DNA from: Halopenitus malekzadehii
Lineage (GTDB): Archaea; Halobacteriota; Halobacteria; Halobacteriales; Haloferacaceae
Direction: 5' to 3'
Assembly: GCF_900108505.1 (NCBI RefSeq)
Contig: NZ_FNWU01000003.1
Span: 266,683-308,520 of the forward strand
Length of the DNA stretch: 41,838 nucleotides
Shown: piece after piece, positions 8,685 through 16,240 of the stretch
Layout: every line of letters begins with the position of its first letter
Numbering within the stretch: the first letter of the stretch is position 1
The notes under the pieces: generated by a model
What the model was told of the DNA's origin: nothing
The model's input: the letters and a program-made list of their open reading frames with translations, nothing else
Database searches by the model: none
Made by a program: the position numbers and the translations under genes

Positions 8685-9491
8685 TCAGGACGTCTCGAGC
8701 GCCGCGAACGTCTTCTCGGCCCATCGAACCGCGTAGTCGGCGCCGTGGTCGGCGTAGGCGGCGGTGTCGAGCGCGGAGAACGGGGTCGGCAGGTCGAGGT
8801 CGTGGCGGACCGCAGAACAGGCGTACTCGGTCGCATCCGGGAAGGTCACCTCGCCGCGAGCCATCCGGCTCGGGAGAGCCTCGAGGCGGTCGGTGAGACG
8901 CTTGCCGGCGTCGACCCACGCGTCGTGGAGTCGGTCGTGGTCACTGGTCCAGTCCGCGAAGGTCTCGCGGGTTCGGAGCCCGATCCAGGCGTCGAAGAGG
9001 GCGTTCGCGACCTGGTAGACGTCAACTGGAGTGAGATCGCCCGGGACATCCGGACCACGGATCGCGGCGTCGAGGTCCCGGTACCGATCGCCGAAGAACG
9101 GGAGAAAGTGCTCGGGGACGTCAGCGCCGATCTCGACGAACGCGCCGGCGATCAGGAACGACAGGAACTCGTCCGGCGTGGTTTCGGCGCGTCGTTTGCA
9201 GATCACCGTCGGCGGGTCGGTCTGGGCGGTCCATACGACGGTTCCGTCGCCGGGAGCGCCGACGGTGAACGTGGATCCGCAGTAGCGCTCCAGAACCGCG
9301 GGCGCGTCCGCCGGAAGCCACTCCGTGGGGTACGTCGCCGGCTCGAGCCGGTCGACGAAGAGCCCGAGGTCCTCCGCCGCAGCCGGTGGGATCGTTTCGA
9401 AATCCGACTCGGCGTCGAGGACCGGCGTGTCGGGTGCGTGCGTCGATCGAATCGCCTCAAGATCGGCGGGCAGTTCACGCCGAGAGAACAT
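8685..9491 (-). CDS. Conserved haloarchaeal protein of unknown function
   Basis: The 268-residue protein has no motif that I can assign. It is predicted soluble and mostly helical, with Asp/Glu-rich surface sequence and a hydrophobic stretch (FLSFLIAGAFVEIGADVPEHFLPFF) near 130-155. The C-terminal half has repeated Trp/Ala helices (FADWTSDHDRLHDAW). The start codon at 9491 directly abuts the stop codon of a 29-residue membrane peptide gene (TGA-ATG), which strongly suggests cotranscription and translational coupling. It converges on the RecA-fold gene. Confidence 0.6.
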   Translation of the reverse strand: MFSRRELPADLEAIRSTHAPDTPVLDAESDFETIPPAAAEDLGLFVDRLEPATYPTEWLPADAPAVLERYCGSTFTVGAPGDGTVVWTAQTDPPTVICKRRAETTPDEFLSFLIAGAFVEIGADVPEHFLPFFGDRYRDLDAAIRGPDVPGDLTPVDVYQVANALFDAWIGLRTRETFADWTSDHDRLHDAWVDAGKRLTDRLEALPSRMARGEVTFPDATEYACSAVRHDLDLPTPFSALDTAAYADHGADYAVRWAEKTFAALETS

Positions 9492-9581
9492 TCAGGCGAA
9501 GGCGTACGTGAAGATCGTGAGGATCGAGAGGACCGCGGCGCTTCCGACCGTTCCAAGGACGACCTTCGTTGGGGTGCTCAT
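9492..9581 (-). CDS. 29-residue single-span membrane peptide
   Basis: The short frame encodes a peptide starting MSTPTKVVLG, followed by one hydrophobic segment of about 20 residues (TVGSAAVLSILTIFTYAFA) running to the C-terminus. A TATA-like TTTAAG on the minus strand lies about 27 bases before the ATG, which fits a leaderless transcript. The stop codon abuts the ATG of the next gene with no gap. The length, clean hydrophobic span and coupling make it a credible microprotein; the function is unknown. Confidence 0.6.
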   Translation of the reverse strand: MSTPTKVVLGTVGSAAVLSILTIFTYAFA

Positions 9582-9603
9582 ACCGGACGTGTGGGTGCCG
9601 GTC

Positions 9604-9702
9604 GCTTAAATCCATTCAGTTCGACCGAGCCATTCCTGCCGACGATTCGACCGAGTCGACACGCTCGGCGACGGGAGGGTGATCGCTGCCGAGGCGTTTA
9701 AG
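9604..9702. promoter_or_regulatory. Divergent promoter pair
   Basis: Within the 144-base divergent spacer, GGATTTAAGC on the minus strand (9604-9613) lies about 27 bases before the microprotein ATG. GTTTAAG on the plus strand (9696-9702) lies about 27 bases before the GTG of the acetyltransferase gene. Both spacings fit leaderless transcripts. Confidence 0.5.
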
Positions 9703-9725
9703 TTGCCATCGACCGATCACCGACC

Positions 9726-10154
9726 GTGCGCGTACGAGACGCCGTCGAGGCCGACGCGGAGGCGATCGCCGCGCTGTCCGGACAGCCGGTCGACGCGACC
9801 CGGGAGGTCATCCACGACCGGTCGGTTCGCGTCGCGGTGTCCGAGGGCGAGAGCGACGACCGACCGGACGCAGGATCAGCTCCCGGCGAACCGATCGCCT
9901 ACGTCGCGTTCGACGCGCGACGTGGAACGGTGCATCTGACCGGGTTCGACGGCGAGGCGACGGCGCTTGAGCGGCTCCTCGAGGAACCCTGCCGGTTCGC
10001 GGACCGGGAGGGAATGGCGGTCGAGGCGATCGTCGACCGGGACGACGAAACGCGCCGGTCGATCGTCGAGGGCGCCGGCTTCGAGGAGGGCGGATCGGGT
10101 CCACGGTTCGACGGCGCCGAAACGGTCCGGTACCGACTGCCGGTGCGTGAGTAG
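9726..10154 (+). CDS. GNAT-like N-acetyltransferase domain protein
   Basis: The 142-residue protein starts with MRVRDAVEADAEAIAALSG, the typical first strand and helix of GNAT enzymes. It continues with IAYVAFDARRGTVHLTGFDG in the core sheet and ends with a GAGFEEGG segment near 118, as in the C-terminal GNAT region. The acetyl-CoA loop (Q/RxxGxG/A) is not clear, so activity is uncertain. The start is GTG, supported by the TATA-like box at leaderless distance. The last codons and the stop lie in a 30-bp tandem duplication. Confidence 0.6.
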   Translation: MRVRDAVEADAEAIAALSGQPVDATREVIHDRSVRVAVSEGESDDRPDAGSAPGEPIAYVAFDARRGTVHLTGFDGEATALERLLEEPCRFADREGMAVEAIVDRDDETRRSIVEGAGFEEGGSGPRFDGAETVRYRLPVRE

Positions 10155-10182
10155 GTTCGGTACCGACTGCCGGTGCGTGAGT
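10128..10182. repeat. 30-bp tandem duplication spanning a stop codon
   Basis: CGGTACCGACTGCCGGTGCG and five further bases are identical at 10128-10152 and 10158-10182, a period of 30. The first copy holds the codons YRLPVRE and the stop of the acetyltransferase. The second lies in the spacer, where the same frame would continue in register. Confidence 0.9.
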
Positions 10183-10214
10183 GGAACGGGGCAGCGCGTG
10201 ACCGCGAAGCGATC

Positions 10215-11939
10215 CTACGCGAACTTCCGGACGGTCATATCCAGCGTGTCGAGATCGAGGATCGGCGCGAATCCACAGTCGGGGTCGATGTTGACCGACT
10301 TCTGGAAGTCGGTCTGTTCCTGCCAGCAGCCGGAGTTGACCGCCAGGACGTTGTGGTATTTCCCCCAGCCGAGCTTGTGAACGTGGCCGGTGTGGAACAC
10401 CTCGGGAACGTCCTCGATGACGAGGTGGTCGCGTTCCTCGGGCGCGACGCGGGTGTGACCGCCGAACTGCGGGGCGACGTGGCGTTTCTTGAGCAGGTGG
10501 TACATCGCCTTGTGAGGGTCGTCGTAGCTGGCCTTCTCGGCCGGGAGTTCGGCGATGACCTCGTCGAGGGAGACGCCGTGGTACATCAGGACGGAGACGC
10601 CCTCGATCGTGACCGCAGCCGGGTTCGAGACGATCCGGGAGTCGTGTGCCGACATCAACTCGCGGAGATCCTCGTCGAAGGCGGGTTGGGGCTCCGCGAG
10701 CCGGACGGCGTCGTGGTTGCCCGGGATCATCACGATCTCGATATCGTCGGGGACGGCCTTGAGGTGCTCGGAGAACCGCTCGTACTGCTCGTAGATGTCG
10801 ACGATGTCGAGCTCCTCGTCCTGGTCCGGGTAGACGCCGACGCCTTCGACCATATCGCCGGCCAGGAGGAGGTACTCGACCGGCTCGGCCTCCTCCGTGT
10901 GGAGCCAGTCGGCAAACGACTCCCAGGCACCGCGCATAAACTCCTGGGAGCCGACGTGAACGTCCGAGATGAGCGCGGCCTGGACGTGCCGGTCGGCGTA
11001 GCTCGGCTGGAACGTTCGGGGAACGTCCGGGAAGTGGACCGCATCGGCAAACAGGATCCCGGCGTCGTCGGCCAGCGTCCCGTCGACGGCGATACACTCG
11101 TCAAGGAGGATCTCGTCGACGACGTCCGCGATCCCCTTGTCCTTCATGATCAACGCCGGAAACGTTCCGGTCGTATCCTCGAGTTCGACGAGCCAGTGTC
11201 CCGATCGGGTCGATCGGACATCGTTGACGAGCCCGATCATCGCGGCGTCGCTGCCGCCGGGCATCTCCGCGATCGCGCTCGCCGGACGGTGGTTCACGCG
11301 CCCGCGAAGGATCTTCGACAGGCGCTCGTACCGGTCTCGAAACGTTCGGACGAAGTCCGCGTATTCGCCCGTCCCGGTGCTGTGGCCGGTCATATCGTTC
11401 GCGATCTCGAGGTCCCTGAGATGGGCGGTGTCGGACCGGTCCGCGTCCGAGGTAGCCGTCTCGGAGCGTGACGCGTTCGAAGCGGTCGTCGACGCAGCCG
11501 TGTTCGAAGCGGTCGTTGTCGATCCGGTCGAGTCGGTGTCCGATCGGGAATCCGATGTGGACGGGTCGGACTCCGTCGTGTCGTCGACGGCGACGTTCCC
11601 CTCGTCGGTGGATGCATCGGTTGATACGTCGTCGGATGCGTCGGAGACGGGCGATCGGTCCGTCTTCGCCGACCCCATCGTTTCAGGTGGAGATACGCTT
11701 TCAGTCGAGGTGTTTGTCGACCTATTGGATCCAGTCGAAATGGAGGGATCGGATTCGATCGTGGACCGAACCTGGTCACTCGTGATGCGGAGAGCGTCGT
11801 CATCGGCGCGTTCGGTGACGGCCTCGATCGTGGCGCGTGGGTCGTCGGTTCCGGCGATGAGCGTGATCGCCTCGCGGTCGGCGTTGAACCCGCGTTCGGT
11901 GAGTTCCATCACGATCCGCGACGACGTCTCCAATGGCAC
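10215..11939 (-). CDS. polD1: DNA polymerase D small subunit DP1 (3'-5' exonuclease)
   Basis: This is the proofreading subunit of archaeal replicative polymerase D. Residues 1-65 form the small N-terminal domain. Residues 65-160 are a Ser/Thr/Asp-rich disordered linker. An OB-fold region and the calcineurin-like phosphoesterase domain follow, with ALISDVHVGS, LLLAGDMVEG, VMIPGNHDAV, MYHGVS and FHTGHVHKLGWGK supplying the Mre11-like metal ligands. I place the start at GTG 11939 (VPLETSSRIV), the usual haloarchaeal N-terminus, giving 574 residues; an ATG at 11966 would add nine. The position next to the signal peptidase and orc1 matches the origin locus known in Haloferax. Confidence 0.92.
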   Translation of the reverse strand: MPLETSSRIVMELTERGFNADREAITLIAGTDDPRATIEAVTERADDDALRITSDQVRSTIESDPSISTGSNRSTNTSTESVSPPETMGSAKTDRSPVSDASDDVSTDASTDEGNVAVDDTTESDPSTSDSRSDTDSTGSTTTASNTAASTTASNASRSETATSDADRSDTAHLRDLEIANDMTGHSTGTGEYADFVRTFRDRYERLSKILRGRVNHRPASAIAEMPGGSDAAMIGLVNDVRSTRSGHWLVELEDTTGTFPALIMKDKGIADVVDEILLDECIAVDGTLADDAGILFADAVHFPDVPRTFQPSYADRHVQAALISDVHVGSQEFMRGAWESFADWLHTEEAEPVEYLLLAGDMVEGVGVYPDQDEELDIVDIYEQYERFSEHLKAVPDDIEIVMIPGNHDAVRLAEPQPAFDEDLRELMSAHDSRIVSNPAAVTIEGVSVLMYHGVSLDEVIAELPAEKASYDDPHKAMYHLLKKRHVAPQFGGHTRVAPEERDHLVIEDVPEVFHTGHVHKLGWGKYHNVLAVNSGCWQEQTDFQKSVNIDPDCGFAPILDLDTLDMTVRKFA

Positions 11940-12096
11940 GAATCGCTGAAAGGGAGGCGTGAACAAAAGAATGCCGACCGATGGCGACTTCGATCGATCG
12001 TCGACGACTTGGACCAGTCGTCGGTGACTTCGGTCGGGAACCGGAGCGTACCCGGAGCCAGAACGTTCAAACCCGAAGCCGCAAAAGACGAATCAA

Positions 12097-13287
12097 ATGG
12101 GCTCCGGGAACGAATGGTCGAGGGAGCCATCGGACGATGATCCGGGATCCGACGGGAAGGGACCCGGCAGCGACTCTGACGGGGGTCGACGGACGACCGA
12201 TCCGGACGACGACGATCGAACTGCCGATCGAAACGGCGGTGACGATCGGACCGACAACGATCGGACCGACAACGATCGGACCGACAACGATCGGACCGAC
12301 GACGATCGAGCTATCGATCGCGACCGCGACGATGCGATGCCCACGGGCGGGACCGAGACGCAGGAAACGCACTCGGAGTCAGGACCCAAGCACCGCGATT
12401 CGCCGGCCGGTCGGCCGTCGCAGGCACCGGAAACGACGGCGGCCGCCGAGCGTGGTCGTGAACGCGATCGTGGCCGTGAACGGGGGCTCAGTCGATCGAC
12501 TGGTGGGCAGGATCGAGAGTCCATTCGCGAGTTTCTGACCGCCAAGGAGGGACCAGCAGTCTGGATCCGTGACGTCGTCGTGAGCGTTCTCATCGTCCTC
12601 GCGATCGGCGCGTTGTTGTTCGCGGTCAGCGGCGTGTGGCCGCCGATGGTCGCCGTGGAATCGGGGAGTATGGACCCGAACATGCAGAAGGGTGACCTGA
12701 TCGTCGTGACCGAGCCGGGGCGGTTGGCGCCGGCGGCGGCCACGAACGACGTCGGGGTCGTCCCCGCCGCGGTCGGCGAGCGGGAGGGCTATCGGTCCTT
12801 CGGCGCCCCGGGATCGGTGATCGTGTACACCTTCCCAGGCCGGATCGGGTCGCCGATCATTCACCGAACAATGTTCCACGTCGACGCCGGTGAAAACTGG
12901 GTCGACCGTGCCGACGATCGATATCTGAGCGCGGACACGTGTTCGGCGGTACAGAACTGTCCGGCACCACATTCGGGATTCATCACGAAGGGCGACAACA
13001 ACGGTCGCTACGACCAGGCGAGCGGGATCGCACCGCCGGTGAAACCGGAGTGGATCACGGGCGTCGCGCGCGTTCGTCTCCCGTACCTCGGCTGGATCCG
13101 GCTCGTCGCCACGGGACAATCGACGATGGACGAAGCCATCGAGTCGGTAACGTCCGGAACGCTTGGGTGGAAAGGGACGTTCGGCGTACCGGGAACTCCG
13201 GGTGCGCTAGCGATCGCGGGATCGACCGCGATCGGGAGTGCGGCAGTCGCCGGGACGGCGTCGGTAGTTCGGCGACGGCGTCGGTAG
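12097..13287 (+). CDS. sec11: Type I signal peptidase, archaeal Sec11 type
   Basis: This 396-residue membrane peptidase of family S26 removes Sec signal peptides outside the cytosol. The N-terminal 150 residues are disordered, Asp/Arg/Ser-rich and hold four DRTDN repeats. A membrane helix (VVVSVLIVLAIGALLFAV) lies near 164-183. The catalytic domain has ESGSMDPNM with nucleophile Ser191, IIHRTMF with His256, and KGDNNGRYD with Asp300. This is a Ser-His-Asp arrangement as in archaeal and ER enzymes, not the bacterial Ser-Lys dyad. A second hydrophobic segment (360-388) ends in RRRRR. The stop lies in a 20-bp tandem duplication. It is divergent from polD1 and convergent with orc1. Confidence 0.88.
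   Translation: MGSGNEWSREPSDDDPGSDGKGPGSDSDGGRRTTDPDDDDRTADRNGGDDRTDNDRTDNDRTDNDRTDDDRAIDRDRDDAMPTGGTETQETHSESGPKHRDSPAGRPSQAPETTAAAERGRERDRGRERGLSRSTGGQDRESIREFLTAKEGPAVWIRDVVVSVLIVLAIGALLFAVSGVWPPMVAVESGSMDPNMQKGDLIVVTEPGRLAPAAATNDVGVVPAAVGEREGYRSFGAPGSVIVYTFPGRIGSPIIHRTMFHVDAGENWVDRADDRYLSADTCSAVQNCPAPHSGFITKGDNNGRYDQASGIAPPVKPEWITGVARVRLPYLGWIRLVATGQSTMDEAIESVTSGTLGWKGTFGVPGTPGALAIAGSTAIGSAAVAGTASVVRRRRR
12243..12302 (+). repeat. 15-bp in-frame tandem repeat, four copies, in the signal peptidase
   Basis: CGATCGGACCGACAA units start at 12243, 12258, 12273 and 12288, the last slightly changed. They encode DRTDN repeats in the disordered N-terminal region. Confidence 0.9.
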
Positions 13288-13300
13288 TTCGGCGACGGCA
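13261..13300. repeat. 20-bp tandem duplication covering the signal peptidase stop codon
   Basis: TCGGTAGTTCGGCGACGGCG at 13261-13280 is repeated at 13281-13300 with one change at the end. The period is not a multiple of three, so the TAG in the second copy acts as the stop while the first is read through in another frame. The duplication therefore added the RRRRR tail. Confidence 0.9.
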
Positions 13301-13323
13301 TCAATACGACGGTGGCGAGGCGG

Positions 13324-15390
13324 CTAGTTGTCGAACCGCGCTTGGACGAACGGCTGGGCGTTCTCGATGTCGCCGAGCCGCGAGTCCGACAGGAGGACGG
13401 CTTCGGTCTCGTCGATCGGCACCGAGAGGCTCATCTCCTTGGTCCGACCGTACCGGCCCTTCGAGACGACGACCGCGTTGACGATTCCGAGCATGTCGAG
13501 CTCGGAGATGAGGTCGGTGACTCGACGCTGGGTGAGCACGTCGGCGTCGATCTCCTCACAGAGGCGTTTGTAGATGTTGAACACCTCGCCGGTGTTGATG
13601 TTGTGGACGCCGTTCTTCTCGAGGAGGATGATCGAAAAGAGGACGATCTTGCTCTGGGTGGGGAGCGTGCGGACGACCTCGACGACGCGGTCGAGTTCGA
13701 TCTTGTCCTGGGCCTGCCGGACGTGTTCCTCGCCGATCACCTCCGCCTGCGACCGCTCGGCGAGTTCGCCCGCGGTCCGCAGGAGATCGAGCGCCCGGCG
13801 GGCATCGCCGTGCTCCTGTGCCGCGAACGCCGCACACAGCGGGATCACGTCCTCGGTGAGCGCGTCACCTTTAAACGCGACATCGGCACGGTGTTGGAGG
13901 ATATCCCGGAGCTGATTCGCGTCGTACGGCGGGAAGACGATCTCCTCCTCGCCGAGACTGGACTTGACGCGCGGATCGAGGAAATCGGTGAACTTCAGGT
14001 CGTTCGAGATCCCCATGATGGAGATCCGCGAATTGTCGAGTTCGGAGTTCATCCTGGAGAGGTTATACAGCGTGTCGTCGCCGGATTTCTCGACGAGCTT
14101 GTCGATCTCGTCGAGCATGATCACGGCCACGCGCTCGTGGTAGTCGACGGCGTCGAAGAAGGTGGAGTAGACGCGGTCGGTCGGCCAGCCGGTCATCGGG
14201 ACCTCCTCCATCTCCTCGGCATCGTCCCGGAGTCGTTGGATCCGGTCGTCGATCGCCGAAACGTCCTCGAAGGGGGTTCCATCGAGTGGAGAGGGATCCG
14301 AACCCGCACCGGCGTCGATGGATGAACTGTCGGTATCGACGGGCGAAGCGTCGGTGTCTTCCCCGTCTGCGGCCGTTGATCTCTCTGTATCCGTGGATTC
14401 CTCATCGACGACGGCGGAGCGGAGCGTCTGCAGGTCGTCGATCCGGTCCGCGATCACCGTCTGATTCTGTTGGATGAACTTGTTCGCGAGTTGCGCGAGC
14501 ACGCGATACTGGGTATCGGTGACCTCGCAGTTGATGTACTCGACCTCGCAGGGAACGTCGTACTTCTTCGAGGTAGTCTCGAGTTCGTTCGAGACGAACT
14601 TCGCGGAGGCCGTCTTTCCGGTCCCCGTCTTCCCGTAGATGAGAATGTTCGAGGGAGTATCGCCGCGGAGTGCGGAGACGAGGATGGTCGCCATTCTGTT
14701 GATCTGGTCGGTTCGATGCGGGAGCTCGTGTGGGGTGTAGGAGGGACGAAGCACCTCCTTGTTCTCGAAGATGGGCTCGCTGGACAGGAGGTCGTCGAAG
14801 AGTCCCTGGCTTTCGGTTTCGTCGTCGCTGTCCTCCTGAAAGACGACGCCGTCCAGATCGACGTCGGTCGAGGATCGGTCCCGGCTGGGGGACGAATCGA
14901 CTGCGACGGTGACGTCGGCGTCGGTATCCGTCGATACGTCGGCGGCATCGGAGGGTGTGTCAGCGGTGGCGTCCGAAGGTGTGTCGGCGGCGGCGTCCGA
15001 GGTGGAATCATCCGAGGCAACGTCGGAGCCCTTCGTTTCGGATGGAGACGGTGTGGAGGAGGAGGGAGTGGAGGAGGCAGGAGTAGAGGAGGCAGGAGTG
15101 GAGGAGACGGAACGATCGTCGGGTGCTCGGTCGTCGACGGCGTCGTTCCGATCGTCGGCGGGGGGTGCCCTCGTGGCGGCATCCGGATCGTCCGTGACGG
15201 GATCCGGATCGTCGGGAGCGAGAGCCGAATCATCGTCGGATGCGGGACCGTCGTCGGATGCGGGACCGTCGTCGGATGCGGGACCGTCGTCGGATGCGGG
15301 ACCGTCGTCGGATGCGGGACCGTTTCGTTTCGAAGTCTCGTCGTCGCTCGTCTCGGGTGCGTGTTCGGATGTCGTGTGGTCTGTTCCCAT
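13324..15390 (-). CDS. orc1: Orc1/Cdc6 replication initiator (origin-adjacent)
   Basis: The 688-residue AAA+ initiator binds ORBs and loads the MCM helicase. Residues 1-205 are a disordered acidic extension with five GPASDD repeats. The AAA+ domain has IYGKTGTGKTASAKF (Walker A near 255) and VAVIMLDEIDKL (Walker B near 425). A 60-70 residue Asp/Ser/Thr-rich insert separates them. The C-terminal winged helix (about 585-680) includes LTQRRVTDLISELDMLG. The family is usually 400-570 residues, so this one is long. The frame continues to 15867 through origin DNA, but MGTDHTTSEH at 15390 is the likely start. An ORB-like site lies 6 bases upstream, which suggests autoregulation. Confidence 0.93.
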   Translation of the reverse strand: MGTDHTTSEHAPETSDDETSKRNGPASDDGPASDDGPASDDGPASDDGPASDDDSALAPDDPDPVTDDPDAATRAPPADDRNDAVDDRAPDDRSVSSTPASSTPASSTPSSSTPSPSETKGSDVASDDSTSDAAADTPSDATADTPSDAADVSTDTDADVTVAVDSSPSRDRSSTDVDLDGVVFQEDSDDETESQGLFDDLLSSEPIFENKEVLRPSYTPHELPHRTDQINRMATILVSALRGDTPSNILIYGKTGTGKTASAKFVSNELETTSKKYDVPCEVEYINCEVTDTQYRVLAQLANKFIQQNQTVIADRIDDLQTLRSAVVDEESTDTERSTAADGEDTDASPVDTDSSSIDAGAGSDPSPLDGTPFEDVSAIDDRIQRLRDDAEEMEEVPMTGWPTDRVYSTFFDAVDYHERVAVIMLDEIDKLVEKSGDDTLYNLSRMNSELDNSRISIMGISNDLKFTDFLDPRVKSSLGEEEIVFPPYDANQLRDILQHRADVAFKGDALTEDVIPLCAAFAAQEHGDARRALDLLRTAGELAERSQAEVIGEEHVRQAQDKIELDRVVEVVRTLPTQSKIVLFSIILLEKNGVHNINTGEVFNIYKRLCEEIDADVLTQRRVTDLISELDMLGIVNAVVVSKGRYGRTKEMSLSVPIDETEAVLLSDSRLGDIENAQPFVQARFDN
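15233..15322 (-). repeat. 18-bp in-frame tandem repeat, five copies, in orc1
   Basis: Five copies of TCGTCGGATGCGGGACCG (plus strand) encode GPASDD five times in the N-terminal acidic extension of Orc1. Confidence 0.95.
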
Positions 15391-15396
15391 CAATAA

Positions 15397-15416
15397 CCCC
15401 CCTGTTTCAGGTGGAA
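15397..15416 (-). promoter_or_regulatory. ORB-like element in the orc1 leader
   Basis: On the minus strand this reads TTCCACCTGAAACAGGGGGG, a good match to the haloarchaeal ORB pattern of TTCCANNNGAAAC followed by a G run. The G run ends 6 bases before the orc1 ATG, so initiator bound here would cover the translation start region. Confidence 0.75.
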
Positions 15417-15526
15417 AACTCCGAGATGGCGCGTAGATACCGCGGTTCAGACGTGAACGGCGGGGTATTCCTGGAGGAGGCCAAAACGGAGCGTCCAGAT
15501 GATGCAAACGAAACAGATGTCCACAT

Positions 15527-15537
15527 CCAATAAAAGC
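15527..15537 (-). promoter_or_regulatory. Possible TATA box of orc1
   Basis: GCTTTTATTGG on the minus strand is the clearest TATA-like element upstream of orc1. It would give a transcript start near 15505-15510 and a leader of about 115 bases containing the leader ORB. Confidence 0.35.
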
Positions 15538-15544
15538 GTTGCCC

Positions 15545-15568
15545 TCTCCAGTTGAAAGGGTGGTGGGG
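15545..15568 (+). promoter_or_regulatory. ORB-like element
   Basis: CTCTCCAGTTGAAAGGGTGG followed by TGGGG on the plus strand matches the core and G-rich tail of an ORB, with a longer spacing before the tail. It lies just upstream of the possible orc1 TATA box. Confidence 0.55.
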
Positions 15569-15587
15569 TGTGTGACGAGATACCCAT

Positions 15588-15608
15588 CTCCAGTGGAAGC
15601 GGAGGGGT
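15588..15608 (+). promoter_or_regulatory. ORB-like element
   Basis: CTCCAGTGGAAGCGGAGGGG on the plus strand has the core TCCANNNGAA and the G-rich tail in the normal spacing. It has the same orientation as the site at 15545 and lies 43 bases from it. Confidence 0.65.
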
Positions 15609-15743
15609 TCGATAGGTCGGCAGAGCACCACGGTCGGTGGTTCAGGTGATCGACGATTCTGTTGGAGCCGATCGAAACCGATATTTCACGAGTATTGGCG
15701 ACAATTCTCGCGTCACACAATGACTCGTGCTGGTACGCGCCAC

Positions 15744-15846
15744 ATTTGATAGCTGCAGTTGATAGTCGTAGTTGGATATCATAGTTGGTGGTCGTTGTCG
15801 GGGTCCTGGTTGGGGATCGTGGTTGGGGATCGTGGTTGGGAATATT
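15744..15846. repeat. Left origin array: about eight degenerate 13-bp units
   Basis: Units start at 15744, 15757, 15770, 15783, 15796 (12 bases), 15808, 15821 and 15834. The consensus is about RGTTGGGGATCGT; the units at 15808 and 15821 are identical. The array lies between the orc1-side ORBs and the left core ORB. All units have the same orientation. Confidence 0.8.
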
Positions 15847-15929
15847 TATCACGATGACAAACACCATTCAACAAGGTACCATCCAACATACAGAACTGGC
15901 CATTGGAGATCTGGTTACCGTTCATTTGA

Positions 15930-15981
15930 CCCCCCACCCCTTCGTTTCAACTGGAGACGGGTGGAGGGGTGGGGGTGGGTT
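15930..15981. promoter_or_regulatory. Left core ORB, double-sided
   Basis: On the minus strand the site reads CTCCAGTTGAAACGAAGGGG followed by TGGGGGG (15930-15955). On the plus strand the same core reads TTTCAACTGGAGAC and runs into its own G-rich tail GGGTGGAGGGGTGGGGGTGG (15959-15978). One core thus has G-rich tails pointing both ways. The outward half is the better match to the ORB pattern. Confidence 0.8.
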
Positions 15982-16029
15982 AGGTGGTAGTTAGAGTGAC
16001 GGGGGCTGTCCGGAACCGATCGATCGGTT

Positions 16030-16150
16030 GGATTAATAAAATAGGTTTCTATAATTTTATTTTATATTAATATATGTCTGAATCATACCTTCTACTGCAT
16101 TACGGGTACTGTTTGAACCTTTCATATATAAAACCACCGCTATAATATAC
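16030..16150. other. AT-rich putative DNA unwinding element
   Basis: Between the two core ORBs lies a markedly AT-rich stretch, densest at 16031-16077, with further AT clusters near 16121-16132 and 16141-16149. This is in sharp contrast with the GC-rich surroundings. Its position between oppositely directed ORBs is where duplex opening is expected. Confidence 0.8.
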
Positions 16151-16155
16151 GGGGG

Positions 16156-16210
16156 TCACCCCCCACCCCACCAATATCGAGTTCCACCCGAAACGAAGGG
16201 GTGGGGGGGT
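16156..16210. promoter_or_regulatory. Right core ORB, double-sided
   Basis: On the plus strand TTCCACCCGAAACGAAGGGG (16182-16201) continues into TGGGGGGG. On the minus strand the same core is followed, after a longer spacer, by GGTGGGGTGGGGGG (16157-16172). The outward tail mirrors the left core ORB, so the two sites face each other across the AT-rich segment. Confidence 0.85.
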
Positions 16211-16240
16211 TGCGTCGATCGGAGACTATGAACGTTGAAT

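Noticed and set aside
10128-10182. Frameshifted extension of the acetyltransferase
   Set aside because: The 30-bp period keeps the frame but the TAG in the first copy is intact, so the second copy is untranslated duplication and not a broken extension.
13312-14325. Plus-strand frame of 337 residues opposite orc1
   Set aside because: It is an antisense shadow of the AAA+ and winged-helix coding region of Orc1.
15785-15994. Open frame of 69 residues within the origin
   Set aside because: It is produced by the 13-bp repeats and ORB G-runs, has a repetitive Gly/Val composition, and no ribosome binding site.
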